DNA from: Paenibacillus sp. 1011MAR3C5
GTDB taxonomy: Bacteria; Bacillota; Bacilli; Paenibacillales; Paenibacillaceae
Reading direction: 5' to 3'
Assembly: GCF_003591485.1 (NCBI RefSeq)
Contig: NZ_QZCF01000002.1
Location: 372,001 to 436,000 of the forward strand
DNA length: 64,000 nt
Shown here: piece by piece, positions 17,469 to 26,820 of the stretch
Layout of the letters: each line of letters begins with the position of its first letter
Numbering within the stretch: the stretch's first letter is position 1
The notes under the pieces: generated by a model
The model's input: the letters and a program-made list of their open reading frames with translations, nothing else
The model's database searches: none
Told to the model about the DNA's origin: nothing
Made by a program: the position numbers and the translations under genes

Positions 17469-19834
17469 TCGAGCCGCGTCCGCGCGCGCGCAAAGCGGCG
17501 GACTGGTTCAAGAGCCGATATGCCCTTCGGCTGAAGCGGGAAGGCTTTGTTACGCGGTTTGCCGGAGGCATGTGTATACTGTTCAGCTCCATATCCATGT
17601 CGTTGGCTGTCTTGGGGATGCCGACGGGGTTAGGCGTATGGATCGATCTACTGCTATTCCTGGCTGCCAATGCGCTCCTGATGGTCTTGCTTGGATATAT
17701 AATCTCGTCTATGCTGGCCTTCCTGTATGTGCCGCTTCCCCGAAGATTGACGGCTAATGTTCTATATACAGGCGCGCAGAGCTCGGTAGTCCTATATTTC
17801 ACTGAGCTAGGCACGGCGATCTCTATTTTGTTCGGCGCAGCGTACGCATTAGCTGCATTGTTAGTCGGATTATTATTCGGTTTTTTATTGAATCTGAAGG
17901 TTCACCGTACCGCCAAGGCGGCGCTGGCTGTGTCGGCTGCGGTGCTGGTCGCAGCCGTGCCGTTCTATGCCGGCTGGCCTTCTCCGGCCAAGCAGCCGGA
18001 ACGCGTCGATGCCGCTTCCCAGGATCAAGCGGAGCCGCTGCTCGAACCAAGTCGCATCGAAGCGGATAATCCCGGAGAGCCGGGAGGATACAGCGTCAAG
18101 GCATTCAGCTATGGCAGCGGGCAAGACAAGCATCGCGATGAGTTCGGCAAGGATGTGGATGTTGTGACGGAGACGATCGATGCCTCCGATTATATCACAA
18201 GCTGGTCGAAGCTAAAGACGTGGTTCTGGGGCTTTAATGAGCATAGCCTCCCCCTGAACGGCCGGGTATGGATGCCGGAGGGCGAGGGGCCGTTTCCGCT
18301 TGTCCTTATTGTGCATGGCAATCATTTGATGGAATACTTCTCTGACGGCGGGTATGCCTATCTGGGCGAGCTGTTGGCCAGCCGAGGCATAATTGCCGTA
18401 TCGGTGGACGCCAATTATATGAATTACTCGGTCTGGTCAAGCCTTCCCAATGACGATATGAAAATTCGCGGATGGCTGCTTCTGAAGCATCTGCAGCAAA
18501 TTCAGACTTTGGCCGCGCAGAATGGAACGCTTTTTACCGGAATGGTAGATTGGGACAAGATCGGTCTAATTGGCCATTCCCGCGGCGGCCAAGCGGTTGC
18601 GATCGCCGCTGATGCAGAGCGATGGTTCGCCGATGATATGTCCCTGGATAGCATTCGTTCCATTCAAATCCAGTCTGTTGTCGCGATTGCGCCGACGGAC
18701 AAGCGAGTAGACGATAAATCAGCTCAACTGCTTGATACGAATTATTTTACAATTCAAGGAGCCAAGGATGCAGATGTGAACAACTTTTACGGTGAGCGGC
18801 AGTATAGCCGTGTTGGGTTTAGCGGAGAATCGGACCGGTTCAAGGCTCAGCTGTACCTCGCCCATGCCAATCATAGCCAGTTCAACACCGATTGGGGAAC
18901 GATGGACGAGCGCTTGCCGGGAGGGTTGCTGCTCAACCGGGAAGACTTGATGAATCCGGAAGATCAACGGGAGGTTGCCAAAGTGTTTATTTCCGCCTTT
19001 CTGGAGGCAACCTTGCTTGACCACGTGGAGTATAAGGCATTATTTCAGGATTATCGATCAGGCCTTCAGTGGCTTCCGCCAACCGATTATGTGAGCCGCT
19101 ATGAAGGGGCTGATTTCGTTCGGGTCATCCATTATGATGCGTATAACCGGCTCATTGGCCAGACCGCATATGAAGGGATGGTAGCTGGAGAGAAGGAGAA
19201 GCCTAAAGATCGGGATGGCAATACAAAAGGAACGGCGGGCATGTCGCTGCAATGGGAAGAGCCGGGCGCAGTTTATGAGCTGGAGCTTTCCTCGGTCGCA
19301 GCCCGCGAACTGGAGAAGGTGGAAGAGGGCAGCCTTGTGTTCTCTCTGTCCAATCTGGAGTGGGATCTGCTGCAGCAGGAGAAGGAACAGGAGGAACAGC
19401 CCTCGGATGCGGATGATGGAGCGCAGAACCGCGATGAATCACCGATTGTGGATGAAGACGCGGAACTCCCTCCGCTGCCGAGCATAGAGGTCGTGCTGAC
19501 AACCGATAGCGGCGAAGAGCTGTCGGTTGAGCTTGACCAATTCATGAGCGTGCCGGAACCTGCATACACTTCTTTTCTGAAGATGGGTTTCCTGGAAGAC
19601 CGAATAAAAAACAACAAATATCGAAATCCGGTAGAAGCCGTTTATCAGACCTTTATTATCCCCATCGAACTATTTGTTTCCCCGGAAGGAGAAACGGAGG
19701 AAGAGAACGTGCCGCTTGCACCACAAGAAATTAGCGGCATCCAATTCCGCTTTCAGAGCGAGCGCGGCAAGGTAATGCTGGACGATATCGGATTTTTGCC
19801 TAGAGGAGGTTCCTATGTCGAATATCGAAAATGA
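17456..19834 (+). CDS. Membrane-anchored alpha/beta hydrolase
   Basis: This is a 792-residue protein. Residues 1-185 hold about four to six transmembrane segments, then comes a charged linker and an alpha/beta-hydrolase domain (about 270-540). The domain has the oxyanion motif VLIVHGNH, the nucleophile elbow GHSRGGQ near residue 380 and a late histidine in LAHANHSQFNTDW. The C-terminal part (about 560-792) is a beta-rich region broken by a Glu/Asp-rich insert. It resembles chlorophyllase or dienelactone-hydrolase-type enzymes; the substrate is unknown. It starts inside the ABC ATPase gene and overlaps the helicase gene by 20 bp. Confidence 0.8.
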   Translation: MERLIEPRPRARKAADWFKSRYALRLKREGFVTRFAGGMCILFSSISMSLAVLGMPTGLGVWIDLLLFLAANALLMVLLGYIISSMLAFLYVPLPRRLTANVLYTGAQSSVVLYFTELGTAISILFGAAYALAALLVGLLFGFLLNLKVHRTAKAALAVSAAVLVAAVPFYAGWPSPAKQPERVDAASQDQAEPLLEPSRIEADNPGEPGGYSVKAFSYGSGQDKHRDEFGKDVDVVTETIDASDYITSWSKLKTWFWGFNEHSLPLNGRVWMPEGEGPFPLVLIVHGNHLMEYFSDGGYAYLGELLASRGIIAVSVDANYMNYSVWSSLPNDDMKIRGWLLLKHLQQIQTLAAQNGTLFTGMVDWDKIGLIGHSRGGQAVAIAADAERWFADDMSLDSIRSIQIQSVVAIAPTDKRVDDKSAQLLDTNYFTIQGAKDADVNNFYGERQYSRVGFSGESDRFKAQLYLAHANHSQFNTDWGTMDERLPGGLLLNREDLMNPEDQREVAKVFISAFLEATLLDHVEYKALFQDYRSGLQWLPPTDYVSRYEGADFVRVIHYDAYNRLIGQTAYEGMVAGEKEKPKDRDGNTKGTAGMSLQWEEPGAVYELELSSVAARELEKVEEGSLVFSLSNLEWDLLQQEKEQEEQPSDADDGAQNRDESPIVDEDAELPPLPSIEVVLTTDSGEELSVELDQFMSVPEPAYTSFLKMGFLEDRIKNNKYRNPVEAVYQTFIIPIELFVSPEGETEEENVPLAPQEISGIQFRFQSERGKVMLDDIGFLPRGGSYVEYRK

Positions 19835-22136
19835 TCGGAATGAAGAACAAGCTCGCGTAGACAACCTGACAGGATTGATTCGAGATAGAATAGAGACATT
19901 AAAGGAAAAAACCGGAGGCATCCGGGGAGAAATCGTCGACATCCGGCGCGATTTCTGGGAAGATGTCACGGTGAACTTCGAGGATTCCGCCGAAACGGCG
20001 GAAACGTATGCCAGTATGAAGCAGCAGGCTGAGCTATTGTCGGAGCGGGAGAGAAGCCATCGTCATATGACGGAGCAGCTGGCTACGCTGGAAAGGCTTA
20101 AGAGGTCACCTTACTTTGGGCGTATCGATCTTACCGACGAAGCTGATCCGGGCGCAAAACCGGATGTAATCTATCTGGGCGTAGGATCGTTGCTGGATGA
20201 CTCCGGCGAGGAGTACTTGATCTACGACTGGAGAGCACCGGTATCAAGCGTGTATTACGACTATGGGCCAGGACCAGTCACGTATGAGACGCCAGCCGGC
20301 ACCATTCGCGGCGAGATGACGCTAAAGCGCCAATATATAATTCGCGGCGGCGAAATTCGCAGCATGTTCGATACAGGCGTCACCATCGGCGATGAGCTGC
20401 TGCAGGAGGTGCTGGGCAAAGGCTCCGATGCAGCTATGAAGACGATTGTCGCCACGATTCAGCAGGAGCAAAACGCGATCATTCGTAATGAACGCGCCAG
20501 ACTGCTGATTGTGCAGGGCGCGGCAGGCAGCGGGAAAACATCCGCGGCGCTGCAGCGTGTTGCGTATTTGCTGTACCGGTATAGGGGCGTGCTGAGCGCA
20601 GACCAAATTGTTCTCTTCTCCCCCAATCCAATGTTCAATAGTTATGTATCGACGGTATTGCCGGAGCTTGGCGAGCAGAATATGAATCAAGCAACCTACC
20701 AGCAATATTTGGAGAAGAGAATTGGCAGGGACTTCGCGCTGGAAGATCCATTCACTCAGATGGAATATACGCTGACGACGATGAATGATAAGCATTATCA
20801 CACCCGCTTGGACGGCATCGGTCTGAAATCGAGAGCGGACTTTATGGAGCTGATGGACCGTTATGTATCGCAACTCGGCGAATCCGGCCTTGTGTTCAAG
20901 TCGATCGTCTTCCGGGGGCAAACGCTTATTAGAGGCCGATCGATAGCAGAGAAGTTTTACGAGATGGATCGCTCCATTTCAATTCCGAACCGACTCCGCT
21001 CGCTCATCCTGTGGCTGCTTAAGGAATTAACGGCGCTTGCCAAGCAAGAGCAGAAGAAGAAATGGGTAGATGAAGCGATTGAGCTGCTTGATAATGAAAG
21101 CTATGCGCTGGCTTATCAAGAGTTGAGGGGGAAAAAGAAATTTTCGGAGCATTCTTATGATGACTTCGACTCAGAGCGCAATTATTTGGCAGCGAAAGTC
21201 GTGCAGGAGAAGTTCAAGAAGCTGCGCCGCCGTGTGAAGAAAGTTGCGTTCCTTGACGTTCCGGCCATCTATAAGGCGCTCTATCGCCCCGATGCAGCCG
21301 CTGTAAAGGGGTATGACAGCCATTCAGTCGATTGGAACCGAATAAGCGCGATGACGCTGGAGCGGCTTGAGCAGGGCGTTATGCCTTATGAGGATGCGAC
21401 GCCTTATACTTACTTGAAAGAAAAGCTGGAAGGCTTCCGCACGCATACGACGGTGAGGCATCTATTTATCGACGAAGCCCAGGATTATTCGGAGTTCCAG
21501 TACCGGTACTTGAAACGGTTGTTCCCGAATAGCAAATTTACGCTGCTTGGAGATTTTAATCAATCCATCTTCGCCCATTCGGGTACGGGCGAGGTGTTCC
21601 ACACGCTAAGCACCTTGTTCGAGCAGGGCGAGACCGAGCGGATCACGCTGTATCGCAGCTACCGGTCGACCCGGCAAATTGTAGAGTTTGCCAGCCGCAT
21701 CATCGAAGGCGGCGAACGCATCGAGCCGTTCAACAGGAATGGGGCCGAGCCCACATTGACGCAGGCGGCCTCCCAAGAAGAGCTCCCGGCTATTATCGCC
21801 GAGCGGCTGCGCTTGCTTGAGAAGGCGGGATACGAATCCGTTGCCATCATATGCAAAACAGCCGAGGAAGCCAAAAGGATCAGCGAGCAATTGGCGACGG
21901 TCTATCCAGGGCTTCGTCTGATCGAAAAGGAAACGGTAACCTTTGAAAAGGGGAATGTGATTATTCCGTCTTATCTAGCGAAAGGTGTGGAATTCGATGG
22001 CGTCATCATTAGCGACGCGTCGGAAATTGCTTATTCACGCGAGAGCGAACGAAAGCTGTTTTATACAGCATGTACTCGAGCTATGCATGAGCTGCATCTT
22101 TGTTACACCGGGCAACTGACGCCTTTCCTGCGTTAG
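19815..22136 (+). CDS. helD: HelD-type UvrD/Rep family helicase (RNA polymerase recycling factor-like)
   Basis: HelD proteins are superfamily 1 ATPases that pry stalled RNA polymerase off DNA. The 773-residue protein has a long N-terminal coiled arm (residues 1-110), Walker A GAAGSGKT at 235-242, the motif II-like LFIDEAQDYSEFQ near 555, YRSYRSTRQI near 615 and the C-terminal FYTACTRAMHELHL. AGAGGAGG precedes the ATG inside the upstream hydrolase gene. The overlap implies co-translation with the hydrolase, an unusual partner for HelD. A general UvrD-like repair role is the alternative. Confidence 0.88.
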   Translation: MSNIENDRNEEQARVDNLTGLIRDRIETLKEKTGGIRGEIVDIRRDFWEDVTVNFEDSAETAETYASMKQQAELLSERERSHRHMTEQLATLERLKRSPYFGRIDLTDEADPGAKPDVIYLGVGSLLDDSGEEYLIYDWRAPVSSVYYDYGPGPVTYETPAGTIRGEMTLKRQYIIRGGEIRSMFDTGVTIGDELLQEVLGKGSDAAMKTIVATIQQEQNAIIRNERARLLIVQGAAGSGKTSAALQRVAYLLYRYRGVLSADQIVLFSPNPMFNSYVSTVLPELGEQNMNQATYQQYLEKRIGRDFALEDPFTQMEYTLTTMNDKHYHTRLDGIGLKSRADFMELMDRYVSQLGESGLVFKSIVFRGQTLIRGRSIAEKFYEMDRSISIPNRLRSLILWLLKELTALAKQEQKKKWVDEAIELLDNESYALAYQELRGKKKFSEHSYDDFDSERNYLAAKVVQEKFKKLRRRVKKVAFLDVPAIYKALYRPDAAAVKGYDSHSVDWNRISAMTLERLEQGVMPYEDATPYTYLKEKLEGFRTHTTVRHLFIDEAQDYSEFQYRYLKRLFPNSKFTLLGDFNQSIFAHSGTGEVFHTLSTLFEQGETERITLYRSYRSTRQIVEFASRIIEGGERIEPFNRNGAEPTLTQAASQEELPAIIAERLRLLEKAGYESVAIICKTAEEAKRISEQLATVYPGLRLIEKETVTFEKGNVIIPSYLAKGVEFDGVIISDASEIAYSRESERKLFYTACTRAMHELHLCYTGQLTPFLR

Positions 22137-22146
22137 AAGCTCTTCC

Positions 22147-23043
22147 TTACTTGCGAATGGAAGGCCAGATATGATGGACATCAACACCAAGCTCCGAGGC
22201 AATCAGCTCAGCTGTGAGCCTCTGGGGCTTTTCGATTTTTCCATTTCTCAGCTTGGATATCGTCTGCAGCGAAATGCCGGTGGATGCGGCGAGCTGCCCC
22301 GCCGACATATCGCGCTTGGCCATCCATATTTTCAGCTTTGTGGCGGAATCGACGACTTGATCGTTGGCAGGGCGGAGGTCCCACACGACAAAGGCCAGCT
22401 CGCTGCAATGTCCGTGACCGTTCAGGACGGGACAATACGTCAGTTCCAGCTCCAGCTCGATCCCGCTTAATTTGCTGGTATGAATCGTTACGTTTTGTTC
22501 CTTTAGCAGCCGGGAGGGTTCTTGGAAGATCTCCATCATGCGCGGCCGTTCAGTCTCGGCGATGAATTGCAGAAGGGTTTCGTCTTCCATCGTTGTGTCG
22601 GGCTCGAATAGAAGCGGCGCCATATTGTCGCGCAGGAAGCGAATATGCAGATGTTTGTCGACGACACCGCTTATGAGGACTTTACCCTTCTCCAGCTGAC
22701 GGTCGATCCACTTGAACGCCGTTAAGTCCTCGAAGATAAGGAAGGCCCTGATCCAAGGATCGTCCGGCTGGCACGGAAGCGGGATCTGCTCGATCCGGAC
22801 GGCCAACTGGTTTAATCGCTTCGTCGGCATCATGATTTCGCGTTTCAAGATTCGTTTCCGCAAGTCAATGCGGTAATGGCTTTTTAGAAACTGGCTTTTT
22901 GTGGCGAGCAGATGGGAGAGAGGGAATCCTGTCAGCGTCATAAAGGCTTCATTGGCATCATCCACTTGTATGATACCGTCATGTTCCTTCAAAATGATCA
23001 TCGGTTGATTTAATAAATGAAACAGTTGTTGATGAACAGACAA
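22147..23043 (-). CDS. PAS-domain XRE-family transcriptional regulator
   Basis: This 298-residue regulator has a PAS-like domain at residues 1-60 (MIILKEHDGIIQVDDANEAF, then TGFPLSHLL), a middle region of unclear fold and a C-terminal XRE helix-turn-helix (about 235-295, with SAGQLAASTGISLQTISKLR). The start is TTG with a GAGGGGGG Shine-Dalgarno just upstream. It converges on the helD gene with only 10 bp between the stops. PAS suggests a small-ligand or redox signal; target genes cannot be read from the sequence. Confidence 0.82.
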   Translation of the reverse strand: MSVHQQLFHLLNQPMIILKEHDGIIQVDDANEAFMTLTGFPLSHLLATKSQFLKSHYRIDLRKRILKREIMMPTKRLNQLAVRIEQIPLPCQPDDPWIRAFLIFEDLTAFKWIDRQLEKGKVLISGVVDKHLHIRFLRDNMAPLLFEPDTTMEDETLLQFIAETERPRMMEIFQEPSRLLKEQNVTIHTSKLSGIELELELTYCPVLNGHGHCSELAFVVWDLRPANDQVVDSATKLKIWMAKRDMSAGQLAASTGISLQTISKLRNGKIEKPQRLTAELIASELGVDVHHIWPSIRK

Positions 23044-23349
23044 ATATGACCCCCCTCAATTTACCAGTTTCTCGTATATAATTGAACTAAAGTATATGAT
23101 AACGCTTAACGGTTCACAAGGCCGGCGCAGGCAGCCGAAACCAACAGAGTCACATTATGTTTAATTATTTAAACTTCAGCGCCGAAATGGAGCTTACGGA
23201 TAGCATGAGGCGTTTTGGGTTGTCTTAATCCCTTGTAATGGGGCTACAGTCAGCTTTATTCTGTACAGGTTTCCCGCTAATATTAATTTCGAGCCGCAAA
23301 GCAGCGATGTCGCATGACTAGCATTGCATACAACAGGGAGGAACATCAA
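23044..23349. other. Intergenic region with no recognised gene
   Basis: These 306 bp lie upstream of both the minus-strand regulator and the zinc-knuckle gene. On the minus strand TTATCA and TATATA are about 16 bp apart and could drive the PAS-XRE gene. The central part (about 23120-23270) contains several short inverted repeats and GC-rich blocks but matches no riboswitch class I know. GGGAGG at 23336-23341 is the ribosome site of the next gene. Confidence 0.4.
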
Positions 23350-23574
23350 GTGAATAGCTGCAGCATTGAGGGTTGCATGAAACCGATAAAAGCAAAAGGG
23401 CTTTGCGCCATGCATCATCAACGGGTGTTAAGACATGGGGACCCTAACATGGTTAGACCCCGTCGTGTGAAGAAATCTATCGAATGTAAGTGGGTCAATT
23501 GTGATGAAGAAGCCGTTTCGAAGGGGTATTGCTCGAAACACTACTACATTCAACGAGTTATGAATTTGGTGTAA
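23350..23574 (+). CDS. Small protein with two C-x4-C-x7-8-C-x3-H zinc knuckles
   Basis: This is a 74-residue basic protein beginning with GTG 23350, with GGGAGG nine bases upstream. An in-frame ATG at 23314 lacks such a site. It has two similar knuckles, CSIEGCMKPIKAKGLCAMHH and CKWVNCDEEAVSKGYCSKHY, separated by a linker with RHGDPNMVRPRRVKK. This module resembles zinc-finger proteins found in phages and in association with HNH nucleases. It is probably a nucleic-acid-binding microprotein; function is unknown. There is no nuclease gene next to it. Confidence 0.75.
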   Translation: MNSCSIEGCMKPIKAKGLCAMHHQRVLRHGDPNMVRPRRVKKSIECKWVNCDEEAVSKGYCSKHYYIQRVMNLV

Positions 23575-23727
23575 TGTAAAGATTTCATTAAAATCACGTC
23601 GAAAAGTGAGGTATTGTGACATATACCTACTCTTTTTGGTTATATTTTATGAAAACGGACTGTTTTATTTTCACGACAGCATGTATAATGAGCGTAAATC
23701 CTTTTTCCGGCGGAGGTGAGGCTGCGC

Positions 23728-25635
23728 ATGGCAGAAGCGACGTTTGTCAGCTTGACTGAAGAAGACTTATATCTGTTCAATCACGGCTCGTCTTATCACA
23801 GCTATCGATTTATGGGAGCGCACTTTGCAGAGGCGGACGGCATATCCGGCATCCAGTTTGCTGTATGGGCTCCAAGCGCCAGAGAAGCAAGGGTCATAGG
23901 CGGCTTCAATAGCTGGGACGGGAGCGGGCATGTTATGCGCCAAGTCGGAATGACAGGCGTTCATGCGTTGTTCGTCCCTTCCTTGACGGAGGGGGAGCTG
24001 TACAAATATGAATTGGTTGCGGAAGACGGCTCCACTGTCAGGAAAGCCGATCCGTATGCCTTCCTCGCCGAACGGCGCCCGGGCACAGCATCGGTCGTGA
24101 CGTTTCTTACGGGTTACTCATGGAATGACAGCGGTTGGATGCAGCATAAGAAGCGCCATGCGCCGTATTCCAGCCCGCTTCTCATCTATGAAGCCCATGC
24201 GGGCTCATGGAAGATTAAAGGGAAAGAAATCTTTTATACCTACGAAGAATTGGCTGACGAGCTGGTTCCCTATGTCTCAGGACTGGGCTATACGCATATC
24301 GAGCTGATGCCGCTCGCCGAGCATCCGCTTGATCAATCCTGGGGCTATCAGATCACAGGATTCTATAGCGCAACAAGCCGCTACGGCAGCCCCAAAGGTT
24401 TGATGCGATTGGTGGATACCTGCCACCAGCATGGCCTTGGGGTCATCCTGGACTGGGTGCCCGGACACTTCTGCAAGGATGACCACGGCTTGCGGCTATT
24501 CGACGGATCACCGCTTTACGAAGGATATAATGCGAACCGGGCAGAGCTCCCGTTATGGGGCACGCTTGCGTTCGACTTCTCGCGCAAGGAAGTTGTCAGC
24601 TACCTGATCTCCAATGCGCTCTACTGGATGGACCTCTACCACATCGACGGCCTGCGCGTAGACGCAGTAGCCAATATGCTGAACTTGCATATGGATAAGC
24701 CGTCTCACATGCACACCTACAACGAATTAGGCGGAAGAGACAACCTGGATGCTCTTCGCTTCCTCAAGAGATTAAACGAAATTGTATTTCACTACTACCC
24801 CGACGCATTGATGCTGGCGGAAGATTCCTCCGCATGGCCTGCCGTGACCGCCCCGACCTATAAAGGGGGACTCGGCTTCAACTTCAAATGGAATATGGGC
24901 TGGATGAATGACATGCTTCGCTATATGTCGCTCCACCCGGACGAAAGACCGCATCATCATCATCTGATTACGTTCTCCTTATGTTATGCCTTTTCCGAAA
25001 ATTATGTATTGCCGCTTTCGCATGATGAAGTCGTTCATGGCAAGCGCTCGCTCCTAAACAAGATGCCGGGAAGCTACGAAGAGAAATTCGCTCAGCTGCG
25101 GCTGTTCTACGGCTATTGGATGACCCACCCCGGAAAGAAACTACTCTTCATGGGAGGTGAATGGGGACAATTCGACGAGTGGAAGGACGGTGATATGCTG
25201 GACTGGATGCTGCTCGGCTATGACAGCCACAGAGACATGCTCGGCTATGTGCGCGCCCTTAATCATGAATACCGCTCTCTTCCATCTTTGTGGGAGAGGG
25301 ACGCAGATCCGAATGGTTTCCAGTGGATAGATGTTCATAATGCGCAGCAATCTGTCATATCCTTTATCCGTCGCGGTCGTTCAAGCTTCTCCGTTATTAT
25401 TGCCAATTTCTCCAACCGCGATTATCGCGACTACCGCATCGGTGTCCCGGAGCCGGGCGTGTACGAGATTCGCATTCATAGCGGAGGGAGTATGGCTGGC
25501 GCCGCCGCATCGAAGCCGCCAGAGGGCTATTGCACGGATGCTGCTAACTGGCATGGCCAAGACCAAAGCATCTCGATCCATCTTCCCCCGTATACCTTCA
25601 TGCTGCTTGCACCTCAAACGGGGGACGCATTTTAA
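23728..25635 (+). CDS. glgB: 1,4-alpha-glucan branching enzyme
   Basis: GlgB adds alpha-1,6 branches to glycogen. The 635-residue protein has an N-terminal CBM48 domain (about 35-125), a GH13 catalytic domain with DWVPGHF, the nucleophile Asp in GLRVDAV, the acid/base Glu in LAEDSS and LSHDEVVHGK, and a C-terminal beta domain. ATG 23728 follows GGAGGTGAG by a suitable gap; the GTG at 23716 falls in that site. It is the first gene of glgB-C-D-A-GH15, with 18 bp to glgC. Confidence 0.97.
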   Translation: MAEATFVSLTEEDLYLFNHGSSYHSYRFMGAHFAEADGISGIQFAVWAPSAREARVIGGFNSWDGSGHVMRQVGMTGVHALFVPSLTEGELYKYELVAEDGSTVRKADPYAFLAERRPGTASVVTFLTGYSWNDSGWMQHKKRHAPYSSPLLIYEAHAGSWKIKGKEIFYTYEELADELVPYVSGLGYTHIELMPLAEHPLDQSWGYQITGFYSATSRYGSPKGLMRLVDTCHQHGLGVILDWVPGHFCKDDHGLRLFDGSPLYEGYNANRAELPLWGTLAFDFSRKEVVSYLISNALYWMDLYHIDGLRVDAVANMLNLHMDKPSHMHTYNELGGRDNLDALRFLKRLNEIVFHYYPDALMLAEDSSAWPAVTAPTYKGGLGFNFKWNMGWMNDMLRYMSLHPDERPHHHHLITFSLCYAFSENYVLPLSHDEVVHGKRSLLNKMPGSYEEKFAQLRLFYGYWMTHPGKKLLFMGGEWGQFDEWKDGDMLDWMLLGYDSHRDMLGYVRALNHEYRSLPSLWERDADPNGFQWIDVHNAQQSVISFIRRGRSSFSVIIANFSNRDYRDYRIGVPEPGVYEIRIHSGGSMAGAAASKPPEGYCTDAANWHGQDQSISIHLPPYTFMLLAPQTGDAF

Positions 25636-25653
25636 CCAAAGGAGTTGGTGTCC

Positions 25654-26820
25654 ATGGGCCGTAAGGAAATGATCGCTATGCTGCTGGCAGGAGGCGAAGG
25701 TAAGAGGCTGGGCGTGTTGACGAAAGACTTGGCCAAGCCTGCTGTTTATTTTGGTGGCAAATACCGCATTATCGATTTTACGCTCAGTAATTGCGCCCAT
25801 TCAGGCATTGACACCGTCGGGGTGCTTACCCAATACCAGCCGCTCGAGCTGAACCGGTACCTCGGCATCGGCAGTCCGTGGGGACTGGACCGCAGGGACG
25901 GGGGAATGACTATCCTGCCGCCGTACATGAAGCAGAAGGGCGGAGTATGGTATAAAGGCACAGCCAATGCGATCTATCAGAACATGGCCTTCATAGAGCG
26001 ATACAACCCGGAGTATGTGCTTGTGATTTCTGGCGATCACATTTATAAGATGGATTATGAGCTGATGCTTCAGCATCATAAGCGATGCGGAGCGGATGTT
26101 ACGATAGCGGGAATTGCCGTGGACTGGAAGGAGGCAAGCCGGTTCGGTGTCATGCATGTGGATGACGAAGACCGTATTACGGCATTCGAAGAGAAGCCGA
26201 AGCATCCGACCAGCAATATTGCGTCTATGGGCGTCTATATCTTCTCCTGGAAGGCGCTGCAAAAATATTTGATCTACGATGAGGCGAGCCGCAGCACCAG
26301 TCATGACTTCGGCAAAGATGTCATACCGGCCATGTTGCGGGATGGACTCCGTCTGCATAGCTATTCGTTCAAGGGCTACTGGAAGGATGTCGGGACGATC
26401 GAATCGTTATGGGAGGCGAATATGGATTTGATCGCTGATGAACCGGAATTATGCCTCTATGATCCGAAGTGGCGTATCTACTCGGTGAGCCCCAATATGC
26501 CCGCTCAGTTAACAGCCGAGTCCGCGCAGGTGACATCGTCATTCGTCACGGAAGGCTGCATGCTGGAGGGGGCGGTCGACCGCTCCGTGCTGTTCTACGG
26601 CGTACATGCGGAGAAGGGCAGCTATATCTCGGAATCTGTCATTATGCCTAATGTGCGAATAGGAGAAGGAGCGCGGATTCATCGGGCTATTATCGGCGAG
26701 GGAGCTGTTATTCAGGCTGGCGTAACTATTGGCGACCCCATGGATGCTGCGATTACGGTTGTTGCGGTGGATCAGTATGTCGCCGCCGATCACGAACTGC
26801 TGGAGGTGGAGCCGTTATGA
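25654..26820 (+). CDS. glgC: Glucose-1-phosphate adenylyltransferase, catalytic subunit
   Basis: GlgC makes ADP-glucose from glucose-1-phosphate and ATP, the committed step of glycogen synthesis. The 388-residue protein has the pyrophosphorylase signature [11 protein letters not shown] near residue 10, the substrate loop [12 protein letters not shown] near 125, FGVMHVDD and FEEKP (about 165-180) and a C-terminal left-handed beta-helix. GGAG at 25641 precedes ATG 25654. The stop overlaps the glgD start as ATGA, so GlgC and GlgD are made together and probably form a heterotetramer. Confidence 0.97.
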   Translation: MGRKEMIAMLLAGGEGKRLGVLTKDLAKPAVYFGGKYRIIDFTLSNCAHSGIDTVGVLTQYQPLELNRYLGIGSPWGLDRRDGGMTILPPYMKQKGGVWYKGTANAIYQNMAFIERYNPEYVLVISGDHIYKMDYELMLQHHKRCGADVTIAGIAVDWKEASRFGVMHVDDEDRITAFEEKPKHPTSNIASMGVYIFSWKALQKYLIYDEASRSTSHDFGKDVIPAMLRDGLRLHSYSFKGYWKDVGTIESLWEANMDLIADEPELCLYDPKWRIYSVSPNMPAQLTAESAQVTSSFVTEGCMLEGAVDRSVLFYGVHAEKGSYISESVIMPNVRIGEGARIHRAIIGEGAVIQAGVTIGDPMDAAITVVAVDQYVAADHELLEVEPL

